Shown piece after piece: positions 5,399-12,298 of a stretch of 12,298 nucleotides of DNA. The notes under the pieces were generated by a model that saw only the letters and a program-made list of their open reading frames with translations, had not been told where the DNA came from and did no database searches. The stretch covers positions 1-12,298 of the forward strand of contig JANXPK010000355.1 of assembly GCA_025357355.1 (NCBI GenBank). Reading direction: 5' to 3'. This stretch comes from Rhodobacterales bacterium. Lineage in GTDB: Bacteria > Pseudomonadota > Alphaproteobacteria > Rhodobacterales > Rhodobacteraceae. A program made the position numbers and the translations under genes. Each line of letters starts with the position of its first letter. Positions within the stretch are counted from its first letter, which is position 1.

Positions 5399-5983
5399 TC
5401 ACCCGACTTCGGTGCGCCCCCGACGATCGCTGCGCAAGTTGGCGTACAGCACGTGATTGCGCCACCGCCCGTTGATCTGCAGATAGCTTTGCGCGACGCC
5501 CTCGTATTTGAAGCCGCATTTCTCCAAAACCCCGCGCGAGGCGGCGTTTTCGGGCAGGCAGGCCGCCTCGACGCGGCTCAGATCCATGGTCTGAAAGGCG
5601 TGGTGAACCACGGCCTGAATGGCTTCGCGCATGTAGCCTTGCCGGGCATAAGGCGCGCCGATCCAGTAGCCGATAGTTCCGGCCTGCACCGGGCCGCGCC
5701 GGATGTTGTCCAGTGTGATGGCGCCCAGGATCTTCCTGTCCTCGCGCCCGATCAGCACCAGCGGCAACGCCGTGCCCTGCGCCTCGGCCCGTGCCGCCCA
5801 ATAAACCCGGTTGGTGAACGCCTTGCGCGTCAGATGATCGGCCGCCCGTGTCGGCTCCCACTGGGTCAGATGGTCGGTCGAAACCTCACGCAGATGGGCC
5901 CAGGCGCGATAGTCCTGATGGGCGGGCAGACGCAGGGTCATACGCTCGGACTCGATCTTGGGTTTGCGGTGCAGGCCCAGCAT
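5399..5983 (-). CDS. GNAT family N-acetyltransferase, RimJ/RimL-like
   Basis: This 194-residue cytoplasmic acetyltransferase would transfer acetyl from acetyl-CoA to an amino group, often a protein N terminus in the RimJ/RimL branch; the actual substrate is unknown. Visible features are the N-terminal ERMTLRLP strand (13-20), ILGAITLDNI (85-94), the acetyl-CoA-binding region YWIGAPYARQGYMREAI (106-122) and the C-terminal ENAASRGVLEKCGF motif (145-158), followed by FKYEGVAQSYLQINGRWRN. Its ATG at 5983 shares one base with the stop of the M16 peptidase gene (TGATG), so translation is probably coupled. It is the last gene of the long minus-strand cluster; no convincing terminator follows in the 174 bases before DUF1697. 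Confidence 0.92.
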   Translation of the reverse strand: MLGLHRKPKIESERMTLRLPAHQDYRAWAHLREVSTDHLTQWEPTRAADHLTRKAFTNRVYWAARAEAQGTALPLVLIGREDRKILGAITLDNIRRGPVQAGTIGYWIGAPYARQGYMREAIQAVVHHAFQTMDLSRVEAACLPENAASRGVLEKCGFKYEGVAQSYLQINGRWRNHVLYANLRSDRRGRTEVG

Positions 5984-7242
5984 CAGGCACGCAGCCTTGC
6001 CCTTATGTCATCCAAAGACGGCGCACCCTCGACCGGCCCGTAAAGCGCCAGTGCCGCACCAGTGGTGGTCAACTCCCCGGCATAGCGCCGCACGTCCGCC
6101 GTGCTGACCGCATCGATCCGCGCCACGGCTTCGTCCACGTCGGGCACCCGGCCATAAATCGCCAGAAGCCGCGCGATGCGCTCGGCACGTGACGACGGGC
6201 TTTCCAGCCCCATCAGCATTCCGGCCTTGATCTGAGCGCGGGCACGGGCGACCTCGGCCTCGGACATGTCATCGGCGGCGCGTTTCAATTCATCGACCGT
6301 CAACTGCGTCAACGCGCCGATCTCTTCGGTGCTGGTCCCTGCGTAAAGCGTGATCTGGCCCGCATCCTCGTAAGCCCCCGACTGGGCGAAGATCGAATAG
6401 CACAACCCGCGTTCCTCGCGGATTTTTTGGAACAGACGCGAGGACATGCCGCCGCCCATCGTCATCGCATAGACCTGCGCGGTATAGACATCGGGATGGC
6501 GATAGCCCGGCGCGTCAAACGCCATGGCGAAATGCACCTGCTCCAGATCCTTGATCTCCCGCCGTTCGGTGCCTTCGAATACCGCAGGCTGAAAATCATG
6601 CTGCTTGCGCGCTTTCAGCCCGCCAAAGATCGCCTCGGCCTGCGCCACGATGGCGTCATGATCGACCGCCCCTGCCGCCGCCAGGATCATCTGACCCGGC
6701 CCGTAGTTCTCTTTGACAAAGCGTTGCAGATCGGCGCGGCTAAAGGCGCTGACCCGCTCTTGCGGCCCCAGAATGGTGCGGCCGAAGGGCTGGTCGGGGT
6801 AAGACACTTCTTGCAGCCAGTCGAACACGATGTCGTCCGGCGTATCCAGCGCCTGGCCGATCTCCTGCAGGATCACGTGACGCTCGACCTCGATCTCCTT
6901 GCGGTCAAAGGCCGGGTTCAGCACAATGTCGCCAATGACATCCAGCGCCATGGCGACATCCGCCTCCAGAACCCGCGCGTAATAGGCCGTCATCTCGCGG
7001 CTGGTATAGGCGTTGATGTAGCCGCCCACATCCTCGATCTCCTCGGCAATCTGCAAGGCGGTGCGCCGCTTGGTGCCCTTGAAGGCCATATGCTCCAGAA
7101 AATGCGCGATGCCGTTCTGTTCGACCCGCTCATGGCGCCCGCCTGCCATGACCCAGACCCCGGCAGAGGCGCTTTTGAGGCCCGGCATGTGTTCGGTCAC
7201 AATCCGCAACCCGTTGGGCAGCGTCGTCAGTCTTTTGGTCAA
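5983..7242 (-). CDS. M16 family zinc metallopeptidase (mitochondrial-processing-peptidase-like)
   Basis: This is a 419-residue pitrilysin-family (M16B) protease. It has the inverted zinc motif HFLEH at 47-51 with the further zinc ligand Glu127 in HVILQE, a spacing that fits the family. The C-terminal half has the family's FQKIREERGLCYSIFA segment with the Arg and Tyr that position substrate. The alphaproteobacterial branch is related to the beta subunit of mitochondrial processing peptidase; its bacterial substrates are poorly known. The start is TTG at 7242, because MTKRLTTLPNGLRIVTEHMP matches the family N terminus and AAGGA (7250-7254) lies seven bases before it. The TTG overlaps the thrC stop (TTGA), indicating translational coupling, and its own stop overlaps the acetyltransferase start. 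Confidence 0.95.
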   Translation of the reverse strand: MTKRLTTLPNGLRIVTEHMPGLKSASAGVWVMAGGRHERVEQNGIAHFLEHMAFKGTKRRTALQIAEEIEDVGGYINAYTSREMTAYYARVLEADVAMALDVIGDIVLNPAFDRKEIEVERHVILQEIGQALDTPDDIVFDWLQEVSYPDQPFGRTILGPQERVSAFSRADLQRFVKENYGPGQMILAAAGAVDHDAIVAQAEAIFGGLKARKQHDFQPAVFEGTERREIKDLEQVHFAMAFDAPGYRHPDVYTAQVYAMTMGGGMSSRLFQKIREERGLCYSIFAQSGAYEDAGQITLYAGTSTEEIGALTQLTVDELKRAADDMSEAEVARARAQIKAGMLMGLESPSSRAERIARLLAIYGRVPDVDEAVARIDAVSTADVRRYAGELTTTGAALALYGPVEGAPSLDDIRARLRA

Positions 7243-8624
7243 CCTGCGATCCTTCCCCGAACCAGCGCTTGCAGCGCCCCCAGATCATTGGCCGCCCTTG
7301 TCACACGCTCGGGGCGCTGAAACAAGTCCGCCATGCGCGGCGGCAACGCTGGCCGCTCGCCCATCGCCGCCGCGACGGCATCGGGAAACTTGGCCGGATG
7401 GGCGGTGGCCAATGTGATCATCGGCACCGGCCCCAGATGCGCCTGTGCCACCTTGACCCCAACGGCGCCGTGCGGGCAGAGAAGCTCGCCAGTGGCGGCG
7501 TAGGTCCGCGCAATCGTGGCCCGCGTCTCGTCTTCCGAACAGCGGCCCGAGGCGAAGCTCGCCCGCAACATCTGCAACGCACCCTGGCTGATGTGGAAGC
7601 CCCCCGCCTTCAACTCGCCCATCAGCGCCGCTACCGCGGCACCATCGCGGCCATAAGCGTCAAACAGCACCCGCTCAAAGTTCGACGACACCTGAATGTC
7701 CATCGACGGACTGATCGAGGGCTTGACCCCGTCGGTCACATAGTCGCCGGTCCGCAGCGCCCGGTCCAGAATGTCGTTCTGGTTGGTGGCGATCACCAGT
7801 TGCGCAATCGGCAGGCCCATCGCCCGGGCGATGTAACCCGCGAAGATGTCGCCGAAATTGCCGGTGGGCACGGTGAAACTCACCGGCCGGTGCGGCGCCC
7901 CCAGGCTGATGGCGGAGGAGAAATAATACACCACCTGCGCCAGCACCCGCGCCCAGTTGATCGAGTTTACCCCCGCCAGCCGCACCTCGTCGCGGAAAGC
8001 CAGGTCGTTGAACATGTCCTTCACCCGGGCCTGACAGTCATCGAAATCGCCGTCCATCGCGATAGCGTGGACATTGGCCTCGACCGGCGTGGTCATCTGC
8101 CGCCGCTGCACCTCGCTGACCCGGCCATGCGGGTACAGGATGAAGAGATCGACATTGCTCAGCCCGCGAAACGCCTCCATCGCCGCCGAGCCGGTATCGC
8201 CCGACGTCGCCCCCACGATGGTAATCCGGGCTCCGGACCGCGCCAGCACCGCCTGCATCATCTGCCCGATGAGCTGCATGGCGAAATCCTTGAACGCCAG
8301 CGTCGGGCCGTGGAACAGCTCCAGCAGGAAATGGTTCGCCCCCAATTGCACCAGCGGCGCGCGGGCGGCGTGGCCGAAACTCTGATAGGCTTGGGCAATC
8401 AGCCCGCGAAACGCCGCCTCGGCAAAGGTATCGCCCAGAAACGGCGCCATGACGCGGAACGCCACCTCCTCATAAGGCAGCCCCGCCATGCCGGCAATCT
8501 CGGCCCGCGATAGAACCGGCACCGTCTCAGGCACATATAACCCGCCGTCGCGCGCGAGGCCGGTCATCATCGCCTCGGAAAACGTCAGGTCCGGGGCCGC
8601 ACCCCTGGTCGAGATATACCGCAT
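7239..8624 (-). CDS. thrC: Threonine synthase
   Basis: ThrC is the PLP enzyme that converts O-phosphohomoserine to threonine, the last step of threonine synthesis. The 461-residue protein starts MRYISTRGAAP, typical of the family, and has the PLP lysine Lys112 in GPTLAFKDFAMQ, the phosphate-binding GATSGDTGSAAMEA loop, NSINWARVLAQVVYYF and PTGNFGDIFAGY. Length and motifs match the longer (bacterial/yeast-type) class. The frame runs back to a GTG at 8642, but the ATG at 8624 best fits the family N terminus and has AAGG seven bases before it. It follows SURF1 after ten bases and overlaps the M16 start by four, so it sits in the tail of the oxidase cluster although it has no role in respiration. 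Confidence 0.96.
   Translation of the reverse strand: MRYISTRGAAPDLTFSEAMMTGLARDGGLYVPETVPVLSRAEIAGMAGLPYEEVAFRVMAPFLGDTFAEAAFRGLIAQAYQSFGHAARAPLVQLGANHFLLELFHGPTLAFKDFAMQLIGQMMQAVLARSGARITIVGATSGDTGSAAMEAFRGLSNVDLFILYPHGRVSEVQRRQMTTPVEANVHAIAMDGDFDDCQARVKDMFNDLAFRDEVRLAGVNSINWARVLAQVVYYFSSAISLGAPHRPVSFTVPTGNFGDIFAGYIARAMGLPIAQLVIATNQNDILDRALRTGDYVTDGVKPSISPSMDIQVSSNFERVLFDAYGRDGAAVAALMGELKAGGFHISQGALQMLRASFASGRCSEDETRATIARTYAATGELLCPHGAVGVKVAQAHLGPVPMITLATAHPAKFPDAVAAAMGERPALPPRMADLFQRPERVTRAANDLGALQALVRGRIAG
7250..7254 (-). promoter_or_regulatory. Ribosome binding site supporting a TTG start for the M16 peptidase
   Basis: Minus-strand AAGGA, within GGGGAAGGA, sits seven bases before TTG at 7242 inside the 3' end of thrC. 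No ATG lies near the expected N terminus, so this decides the rare start. Confidence 0.7.
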
Positions 8625-8634
8625 CATCCTGCCT

Positions 8635-9303
8635 TCATTCACCGCGCCGCCTGATACGCCACAGAAGATAGGCTGTCATCCCCAACCACACCGCCGCCAG
8701 CGCAAACCATGTCACCGCATAGCCCCAATGATTGTCCGGAATAGTCGATGCGTCCAAAGGCATCGCTTCGATCCCGTCACCCGTCGTCGCACGGGCGACA
8801 ATTAATGTCGGCTCGGTATGCAACTTCGCCGCCATTGCCACGACGTCGCGGGCAAACCACAGGCCGGTCACCGGGTCCGGCGGCGGGGTGTAGCTGTCCG
8901 TGTCCTGCGGCCACAGCAGATTTCCACTGACCTTGACCGCAGTGACGCCCAGCTTGCGCTTCTTCTGATCCTCCGGCAGGAACCCCCGATCGACCAGCAA
9001 CCGCCGCCCCGCCGCCGTCTGCAGGACCGAGATCACCTCGACCCCGGCGCCGATTTCCGGCAGCCCTGACAGCACGTAAAGCGTCTCGTCCGTGAACACG
9101 CCCTCGACCGCCACCGGCAGATACTTGTCGCGCCCCGGATCGGGATGGTCGGGCACCGCCACCGGGGCCATGCTGATCCCGCTGACCATCGCCTCGATCT
9201 GCGCGCGCTTTTCGTACATGCGCGCGACCTGCCAGACCCCAAGGCCGATCAGAATCGCCGCCCCGATCAGCCCGAACAGCACAGGTGCCACCAACCGCCG
9301 CAT
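8635..9303 (-). CDS. SURF1 family cytochrome oxidase biogenesis protein
   Basis: SURF1 proteins help place heme a into subunit I of aa3-type cytochrome c oxidase in the inner membrane. The 222-residue protein has the typical two-helix layout: an N-terminal helix (about 5-26, LVAPVLFGLIGAAILIGLG) followed by VWQVARMYEKR, a large periplasmic domain with LLVDRGFLPEDQ and GLWFARDV, and a C-terminal helix after DNHWGYAVTWFALA. The start at 9303 has GGAGG (9309-9313) five bases upstream; the frame extension to 9348 adds residues unlike the family and runs through a terminator-like hairpin. It lies between ctaE and thrC, the usual place in this bacterial group. Confidence 0.94.
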   Translation of the reverse strand: MRRLVAPVLFGLIGAAILIGLGVWQVARMYEKRAQIEAMVSGISMAPVAVPDHPDPGRDKYLPVAVEGVFTDETLYVLSGLPEIGAGVEVISVLQTAAGRRLLVDRGFLPEDQKKRKLGVTAVKVSGNLLWPQDTDSYTPPPDPVTGLWFARDVVAMAAKLHTEPTLIVARATTGDGIEAMPLDASTIPDNHWGYAVTWFALAAVWLGMTAYLLWRIRRRGE

Positions 9304-9318
9304 CAAGCCCTCCAAAGG

Positions 9319-9338
9319 AAAAGGGGCCGCAAAGCCCC
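9319..9338 (-). terminator. Hairpin with short T-tract between ctaE and SURF1
   Basis: On the minus strand GGGGC (9338-9334), loop TTTGCG, GCCCC (9327-9323) is followed by TTTTCC. The stem is short and the T-run is four bases, so it may be a weak terminator or attenuator lowering SURF1 expression. It sits just before the SURF1 ribosome site. Confidence 0.45.
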
Positions 9339-9371
9339 TCCCATTCATCTTTTCCTAAATATCCCCGGGGT

Positions 9372-9389
9372 GTGGGGGCGGGCCCCCAC
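9372..9389 (-). terminator. GC-rich hairpin after ctaE
   Basis: GTGGGGGC (9372-9379) and GCCCCCAC (9382-9389) are perfect 8-bp arms two bases apart. It begins seven bases beyond the ctaE stop. On the minus strand it is followed by ACCCCGGGGATATTTAGG rather than a T-run, so it may work as an mRNA 3'-end stabiliser, a processing signal or a non-canonical terminator. Confidence 0.5.
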
Positions 9390-9396
9390 TCTGCTT

Positions 9397-10215
9397 TCAG
9401 CCAGCGCCCCAGACATAGACCGCAGCGAACAGGAACAGCCAGACCACATCGACGAAATGCCAGTACCATGCCGCCGCCTCGAACCCGACATGCTGCTCGG
9501 GCGTGAAGTCGCCATTATAGGTGCGGATCAGGCAGACCGTCAGGAAGATCGACCCGATGATGACATGAGCGCCGTGGAACCCCGTCGCCATGAAGAACGA
9601 CGCCCCATAGATGTTGCCGGCATAGTTGAACCCGGCATGGGCGTATTCATAGGCCTGAAAGCCGGTGAACATCACCCCCAGGATGATGGCGAGCGTCAGA
9701 CCCTGCTTGATCGCCGGACGGTTGTTGTTCTCATGCACCAGCGCATGGTGCGCCCAGGTCGCAGCGGCGCCCGAGCACAGCAGGACCAGCGTATTGATGA
9801 TCGGCAGGTGCCAGGGGTTGAACACCTCGACCCCGGCGGGCGGCCAGATGCCATCCTTGATCGGCGACAACGGCCCCATCGGGTACAGGCGATGCTTGAA
9901 GAAGGTCCAGAACCACGCCGAGAAGAACATCACTTCCGACATGATGAACATGATGAAGCCATAGCGCAGGCTGATGCGCACCACCGGGGTGTGATCGCCG
10001 GTATTGCCCTCGTGCACCACCGCGGACCACCAGGCGTACATGGTGTAGATCACCCCCAGTGCGCCGATGATGGCGATGAACGGTGTCCCGCGCGCACCGC
10101 CATGGTTCATGAACATCACCATGCCGAACAGCATCGTGAAACCCGAGACGGCCCCGAAGAACGGCCAGATCGACGGCGGCAGGATGTGGTAGTCGTGGTT
10201 CTTGGTATGGGCCAT
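9397..10215 (-). CDS. ctaE: Cytochrome c oxidase subunit III
   Basis: This core subunit of the aa3-type heme-copper oxidase lies in the inner membrane and supports proton uptake and stability of subunit I. The 272-residue protein shows seven hydrophobic segments and the classical COX3 features: HDYHILPPSIWPFFGA at the N terminus, SEVMFFSAWFWTFF with the conserved membrane Glu, HHALVHENN, GFQAYEYAHAGF, FHGAHVIIG and AAWYWHFVDVVWLFLF near the end. Length is normal for the bacterial form. The ATG at 10215 has AGGAA shortly upstream. It lies 42 bases after ctaG, in the usual bacterial order. Subunit I is not encoded in this window. Confidence 0.97.
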   Translation of the reverse strand: MAHTKNHDYHILPPSIWPFFGAVSGFTMLFGMVMFMNHGGARGTPFIAIIGALGVIYTMYAWWSAVVHEGNTGDHTPVVRISLRYGFIMFIMSEVMFFSAWFWTFFKHRLYPMGPLSPIKDGIWPPAGVEVFNPWHLPIINTLVLLCSGAAATWAHHALVHENNNRPAIKQGLTLAIILGVMFTGFQAYEYAHAGFNYAGNIYGASFFMATGFHGAHVIIGSIFLTVCLIRTYNGDFTPEQHVGFEAAAWYWHFVDVVWLFLFAAVYVWGAG

Positions 10216-10257
10216 TGCGGGCTTCCTGTTTGGGTGTCTGGACTTATCTTCCGGGCG

Positions 10258-10827
10258 TCAGTTTACCGGCTTTGTCGCGACCGGGGCAAGGGTTGCCTGC
10301 GCGGTTGCCAGCGGGATTTCGTGGAAAGTGTAGGACAGGGTGATTTCATGCACCAGCTTGCCCTCAGGGTCCTGCACGATGGCGGGATCGACATAGAAGG
10401 TCACCGGCATCTTGACGCTTTCATGCGGCTGCAAGACCTGAGAGGTAAAGCAGAAACAGGCGATCTTGGTGAAATAGCCGCCTGCCGCGTCCGGCGTCAC
10501 GTTATAGCTCGCCTGCCCCGCCACCACCCGGTCGGTCGGGTTGCTGGCGTCGAAAAACGCGAGGCCGGTCTCGCCGATATGCAACTCCATCGTGTTCTGC
10601 TCTGGCTTGAACGTCCACGGCATCCCGGCATCCAGTGAGGCGTCAAAGCGGACGGTGACGGTCTGCGCCAGCGCCGTGGCCGGGGCGGATTTGGCCACCG
10701 ACGTGGTGCCACCATAGCCGGTCGTCTTGCAAAACCACGAATAGAACGGCACGGCGGCAAAGGACAGCGACACCATCAGCACGGCGATGCCCGCCAGCCA
10801 GCGCGCGGTCCTGGTCTGCGCCGTCAT
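10258..10827 (-). CDS. ctaG: Cytochrome c oxidase assembly protein CtaG (Cox11)
   Basis: CtaG/Cox11 delivers copper to the Cu-B centre of oxidase subunit I. The 189-residue protein has one N-terminal membrane helix (about 10-31) and a periplasmic immunoglobulin-like domain. The copper-binding CFCF motif is at 124-127 and the additional conserved Cys33 lies in FYSWFCKTTGYGG. PWTFKPEQ, ASYNVTP and the C-terminal VDPAI and ITLSYTFHE segments are also typical. Length is that of the bacterial family. The ATG at 10827 overlaps the stop of the preceding small gene (ATGA), so translation is probably coupled. Confidence 0.97.
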   Translation of the reverse strand: MTAQTRTARWLAGIAVLMVSLSFAAVPFYSWFCKTTGYGGTTSVAKSAPATALAQTVTVRFDASLDAGMPWTFKPEQNTMELHIGETGLAFFDASNPTDRVVAGQASYNVTPDAAGGYFTKIACFCFTSQVLQPHESVKMPVTFYVDPAIVQDPEGKLVHEITLSYTFHEIPLATAQATLAPVATKPVN

Positions 10828-11009
10828 TGCACCGGATCCGGTACAGCGACATAGGGCTTGCCCTGCACGGCATGCATCGGGTCGCCGTGCGTCACCTTCT
10901 CGACCGTCAGAAAGAAGGTCAGGATGACAAACGCGCCCAAGGCCAACCCGACCCCCAGATTGCGCGAAAAGCGGCGGTGATGGATTTCATGTTCGGGTTT
11001 GAACGTCAT
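10824..11009 (-). CDS. Small single-helix membrane protein of the cta operon (CoxF-like)
   Basis: The 61-residue protein has a basic, His-rich N terminus (HEIHHRRFSRNL), one membrane helix at about 17-36 (NLGVGLALGAFVILTFFLTV) and a short outside tail. Its place between ctaB and ctaG is where many alphaproteobacteria carry a small gene often labelled CoxF or a hypothetical oxidase assembly protein; the name rests on position and size rather than on a known activity. Its ATG follows the ctaB TAG with no gap, with GGAGC just upstream, and its stop overlaps ctaG. This tight packing argues for a real gene with a role in oxidase assembly, though the role is unproven. Confidence 0.85.
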   Translation of the reverse strand: MTFKPEHEIHHRRFSRNLGVGLALGAFVILTFFLTVEKVTHGDPMHAVQGKPYVAVPDPVQ

Positions 11010-11954
11010 CTACAGCGCTCCATAGCCAAAGGAATGCAAGCCCGCTTCGGCCAGCAATGCCCCGAAATGCAGGAACAGATAGACCAGCGAAAAGCGGAAG
11101 AACGCCTTTTCGACCCGGTACTTGTCGGCCTCGGCCGGCACCTCGTCGCGCCTGATGATCCGCACCGCGCCGATGACGAACCACAGGTTCAGGACGGCGG
11201 CAACCGCGATGTAGACCGGCCCGCCGATCGAGGTCCAGCCCAGTGCCATCGCGAACGGGACCAGCAACACCGTATAGATCAGAATATGGGCGCGGGTGAC
11301 GCGGCGCCCATGCGTCACCGTCAGCATCGGAATGCCCGCCTTGGAATAGTCGTCCTTCATGAAAAGCGCCAGCGACCAGAAATGCGGCGGCGTCCACATG
11401 AAGATCAGCGCGAACATCAAAAGGGCCTGCAACGACACCGACCCGGTCGCCGCCGCCCAGCCGATCATCGGTGGAAACGCCCCGGCAGCGCCGCCGATCA
11501 CGATGTTCTGCGGCGTCGACCGCTTCAGCCACATCGAATAGACCACGGCGTAAAAGAAGATGGTAAAGGCCAGCAACTCCGCCGCCAGGGCGTTGGTCGC
11601 CAGCCACAGCATCACCACCGAAATCCCCGACAGCGCGAGACCCAGGCCCAGCGCCTCACCGGGCTGGATGCGGCCTGCCGGGATCGGGCGGCTTGCCGTG
11701 CGCCGCATCACTGCGTCGATGTCGGCGTCCCACCACATGTTCAAGGCGCCAGACGCACCCGCACCCAGTGCAATGAACAGAACGGTCGAAAACGCCGCCA
11801 CCGGATACAGATGCACCGGCGCCACCGCCATGCCGACGAGTGCCGTGAACACCACCAGCGACATCACGCGCGGCTTCAAGAGCTGCACATAGTCGCCAAA
11901 GCCCGCCTCGGCCAGATCTGCATCAAATCTCGGAAGTACGGCCATGTCCCTCAT
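11010..11954 (-). CDS. ctaB: Protoheme IX farnesyltransferase (heme O synthase)
   Basis: CtaB/CyoE/Cox10 adds a farnesyl group to heme B to make heme O, the precursor of heme A needed by the oxidase. The 314-residue UbiA-superfamily membrane protein begins with YVQLLKPRVMSLVVFT, has the first Asp-rich motif in NMWWDADIDAVM (Asp76 and Asp80 of DxxxD) followed by RTASRPIPAG, and the second polar loop in MKDDYSKAGIPML after WTPPHFWSLA. Multiple hydrophobic helices fill the rest. The start at 11954 gives MRDMAVLPRF; an ATG at 11945 is an alternative, and neither has a well-spaced ribosome site. The next small gene starts directly after the stop. Confidence 0.97.
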   Translation of the reverse strand: MRDMAVLPRFDADLAEAGFGDYVQLLKPRVMSLVVFTALVGMAVAPVHLYPVAAFSTVLFIALGAGASGALNMWWDADIDAVMRRTASRPIPAGRIQPGEALGLGLALSGISVVMLWLATNALAAELLAFTIFFYAVVYSMWLKRSTPQNIVIGGAAGAFPPMIGWAAATGSVSLQALLMFALIFMWTPPHFWSLALFMKDDYSKAGIPMLTVTHGRRVTRAHILIYTVLLVPFAMALGWTSIGGPVYIAVAAVLNLWFVIGAVRIIRRDEVPAEADKYRVEKAFFRFSLVYLFLHFGALLAEAGLHSFGYGAL

Positions 11955-11970
11955 TTCCCACGAAACCGAA

Positions 11971-11988
11971 GGCCCCCGCTCGGGGGCC
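11971..11988 (-). terminator. GC-rich hairpin between ctaC and ctaB
   Basis: GGCCCCCG (11971-11978) and CGGGGGCC (11981-11988) are perfect 8-bp arms around CT. On the minus strand it follows ctaC and is trailed by TTCGGTTTCG, which has few Ts. It may act as a leaky terminator or RNA-stability element keeping subunit II above the assembly proteins; this is inference. Confidence 0.5.
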
Positions 11989-12003
11989 CTCAGATGTCCA
12001 ATT

Positions 12004-12019
12004 CGGGGCGCCTACCCCG
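12004..12019 (-). terminator. Second hairpin directly after ctaC
   Basis: CGGGG (12004-12008) and CCCCG (12015-12019) pair around a 6-nt loop, eight bases beyond the ctaC stop. No T-run follows. With the larger hairpin at 11971-11988 it makes a tandem pair in the 73-bp ctaC-ctaB gap. Confidence 0.35.
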
Positions 12020-12027
12020 GCCAATGC

Positions 12028-12298
12028 TCAGTTCGAGGCCAGCGTCACGTTCCCGGTCTTGGCCTGCACCAGCCAGGCGTCATACGCCGCCTGGCTCACG
12101 ACTTTCACTTCGATCGGCATATAGGCGTGATACTGGCCGCACAACGTGGTGCACTGGCCAAAGTAGATGCCTTCCTTGTCGGCCTTGAACCACAACTGCC
12201 CCAACCGTCCCGGTACGGCACTGTGCATCACGGCAAAGGCCGGCATCGCCCAGGCATGGGCCACGTCAGATCCCGTCACTTGCACCACGATGGTCTTG
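12028..12298 (-). CDS. ctaC: Cytochrome c oxidase subunit II, C-terminal part (cut by window edge)
   Basis: About 89 C-terminal residues are visible, starting KTIVVQVTGSDV; the gene runs off the right edge. This is the periplasmic cupredoxin domain that takes electrons from cytochrome c. The CuA ligands are present: His in DVAHAWAMP, then Cys, Cys, His and Met in GQCTTLCGQYHAYMP. Other family features are AVPGRLGQLWF and GIYFGQC. Two positions are unusual: the residue at the Glu of the usual CSELCG (a Mg ligand through its side chain in aa3 oxidases) is Thr here, and the KxDAxPGR stretch reads MHSAVPGR. The protein ends NVTLASN. It heads the cluster, so the promoter should lie outside the window. 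Confidence 0.95.
   Translation of the reverse strand, partial: KTIVVQVTGSDVAHAWAMPAFAVMHSAVPGRLGQLWFKADKEGIYFGQCTTLCGQYHAYMPIEVKVVSQAAYDAWLVQAKTGNVTLASN

Noticed and set aside
9145..10638. 497-codon open frame on the plus strand
   Set aside because: It lies opposite SURF1, ctaE and ctaG, is rich in Arg, His, Gln and Asp as GC-rich antisense frames are, and shows no motif or ribosome site.
10827..12188. 453-codon open frame on the plus strand
   Set aside because: It is antisense to the small membrane protein gene, ctaB and part of ctaC, which have unmistakable family motifs. Its composition is that of a GC-rich shadow frame.

Overview
The window is GC-rich chromosomal DNA, most likely from an alphaproteobacterium of the Rhodobacteraceae/Paracoccaceae group. 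The evidence is protein sequence style, the cytochrome c oxidase cluster order ctaC-ctaB-small membrane protein-ctaG-ctaE-SURF1 followed by thrC and an M16 peptidase, and a CtrA-type box. No rRNA, tRNA, CRISPR array, insertion sequence or phage gene was seen. Most of the window is ordinary housekeeping DNA.

Left part (1-1627, + strand): the 3' portion of mtnP (methylthioadenosine phosphorylase), apt (adenine phosphoribosyltransferase) and a DoxX-like membrane protein. MtnP releases adenine and Apt recycles it to AMP, so the pair forms a purine/methionine salvage unit. The first ~67 bases are inverted: read on the minus strand they encode the missing upstream part of MtnP. This is either a real rearrangement that breaks the gene or a fold-back assembly/amplification chimera.

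Middle gap (1628-2267): about 640 bp between convergent genes with no convincing gene. It holds an imperfect 27-bp inverted-repeat pair bracketing about 106 bp, several hairpins, and four tandem 11-bp repeats of the TGTAG type.

Central minus-strand genes (2268-5224): a GlcD/D-2-hydroxyglutarate dehydrogenase-like FAD oxidoreductase with its own upstream region (perfect inverted repeat, AT-rich promoter-like stretch, palindromic CtrA-type box), then a DUF1697 gene followed closely by an exported metallo-beta-lactamase-fold protein.

Right part (5399-12298, all minus strand, so transcription enters from the right edge): the 3' end of ctaC (subunit II), ctaB (heme O synthase), a 61-residue membrane protein, ctaG (Cu-B delivery, Cox11), ctaE (subunit III), SURF1, thrC (threonine synthase), an M16 zinc peptidase and a GNAT acetyltransferase. 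Several genes touch or overlap (TAG/ATG, ATGA, TTGA, TGATG), suggesting translational coupling. Hairpins after ctaC and ctaE could tune expression of the downstream assembly factors. Subunit I (ctaD) is not in the window. The visible end of subunit II keeps the CuA ligands but has Thr in place of the conserved Glu between the two CuA cysteines.
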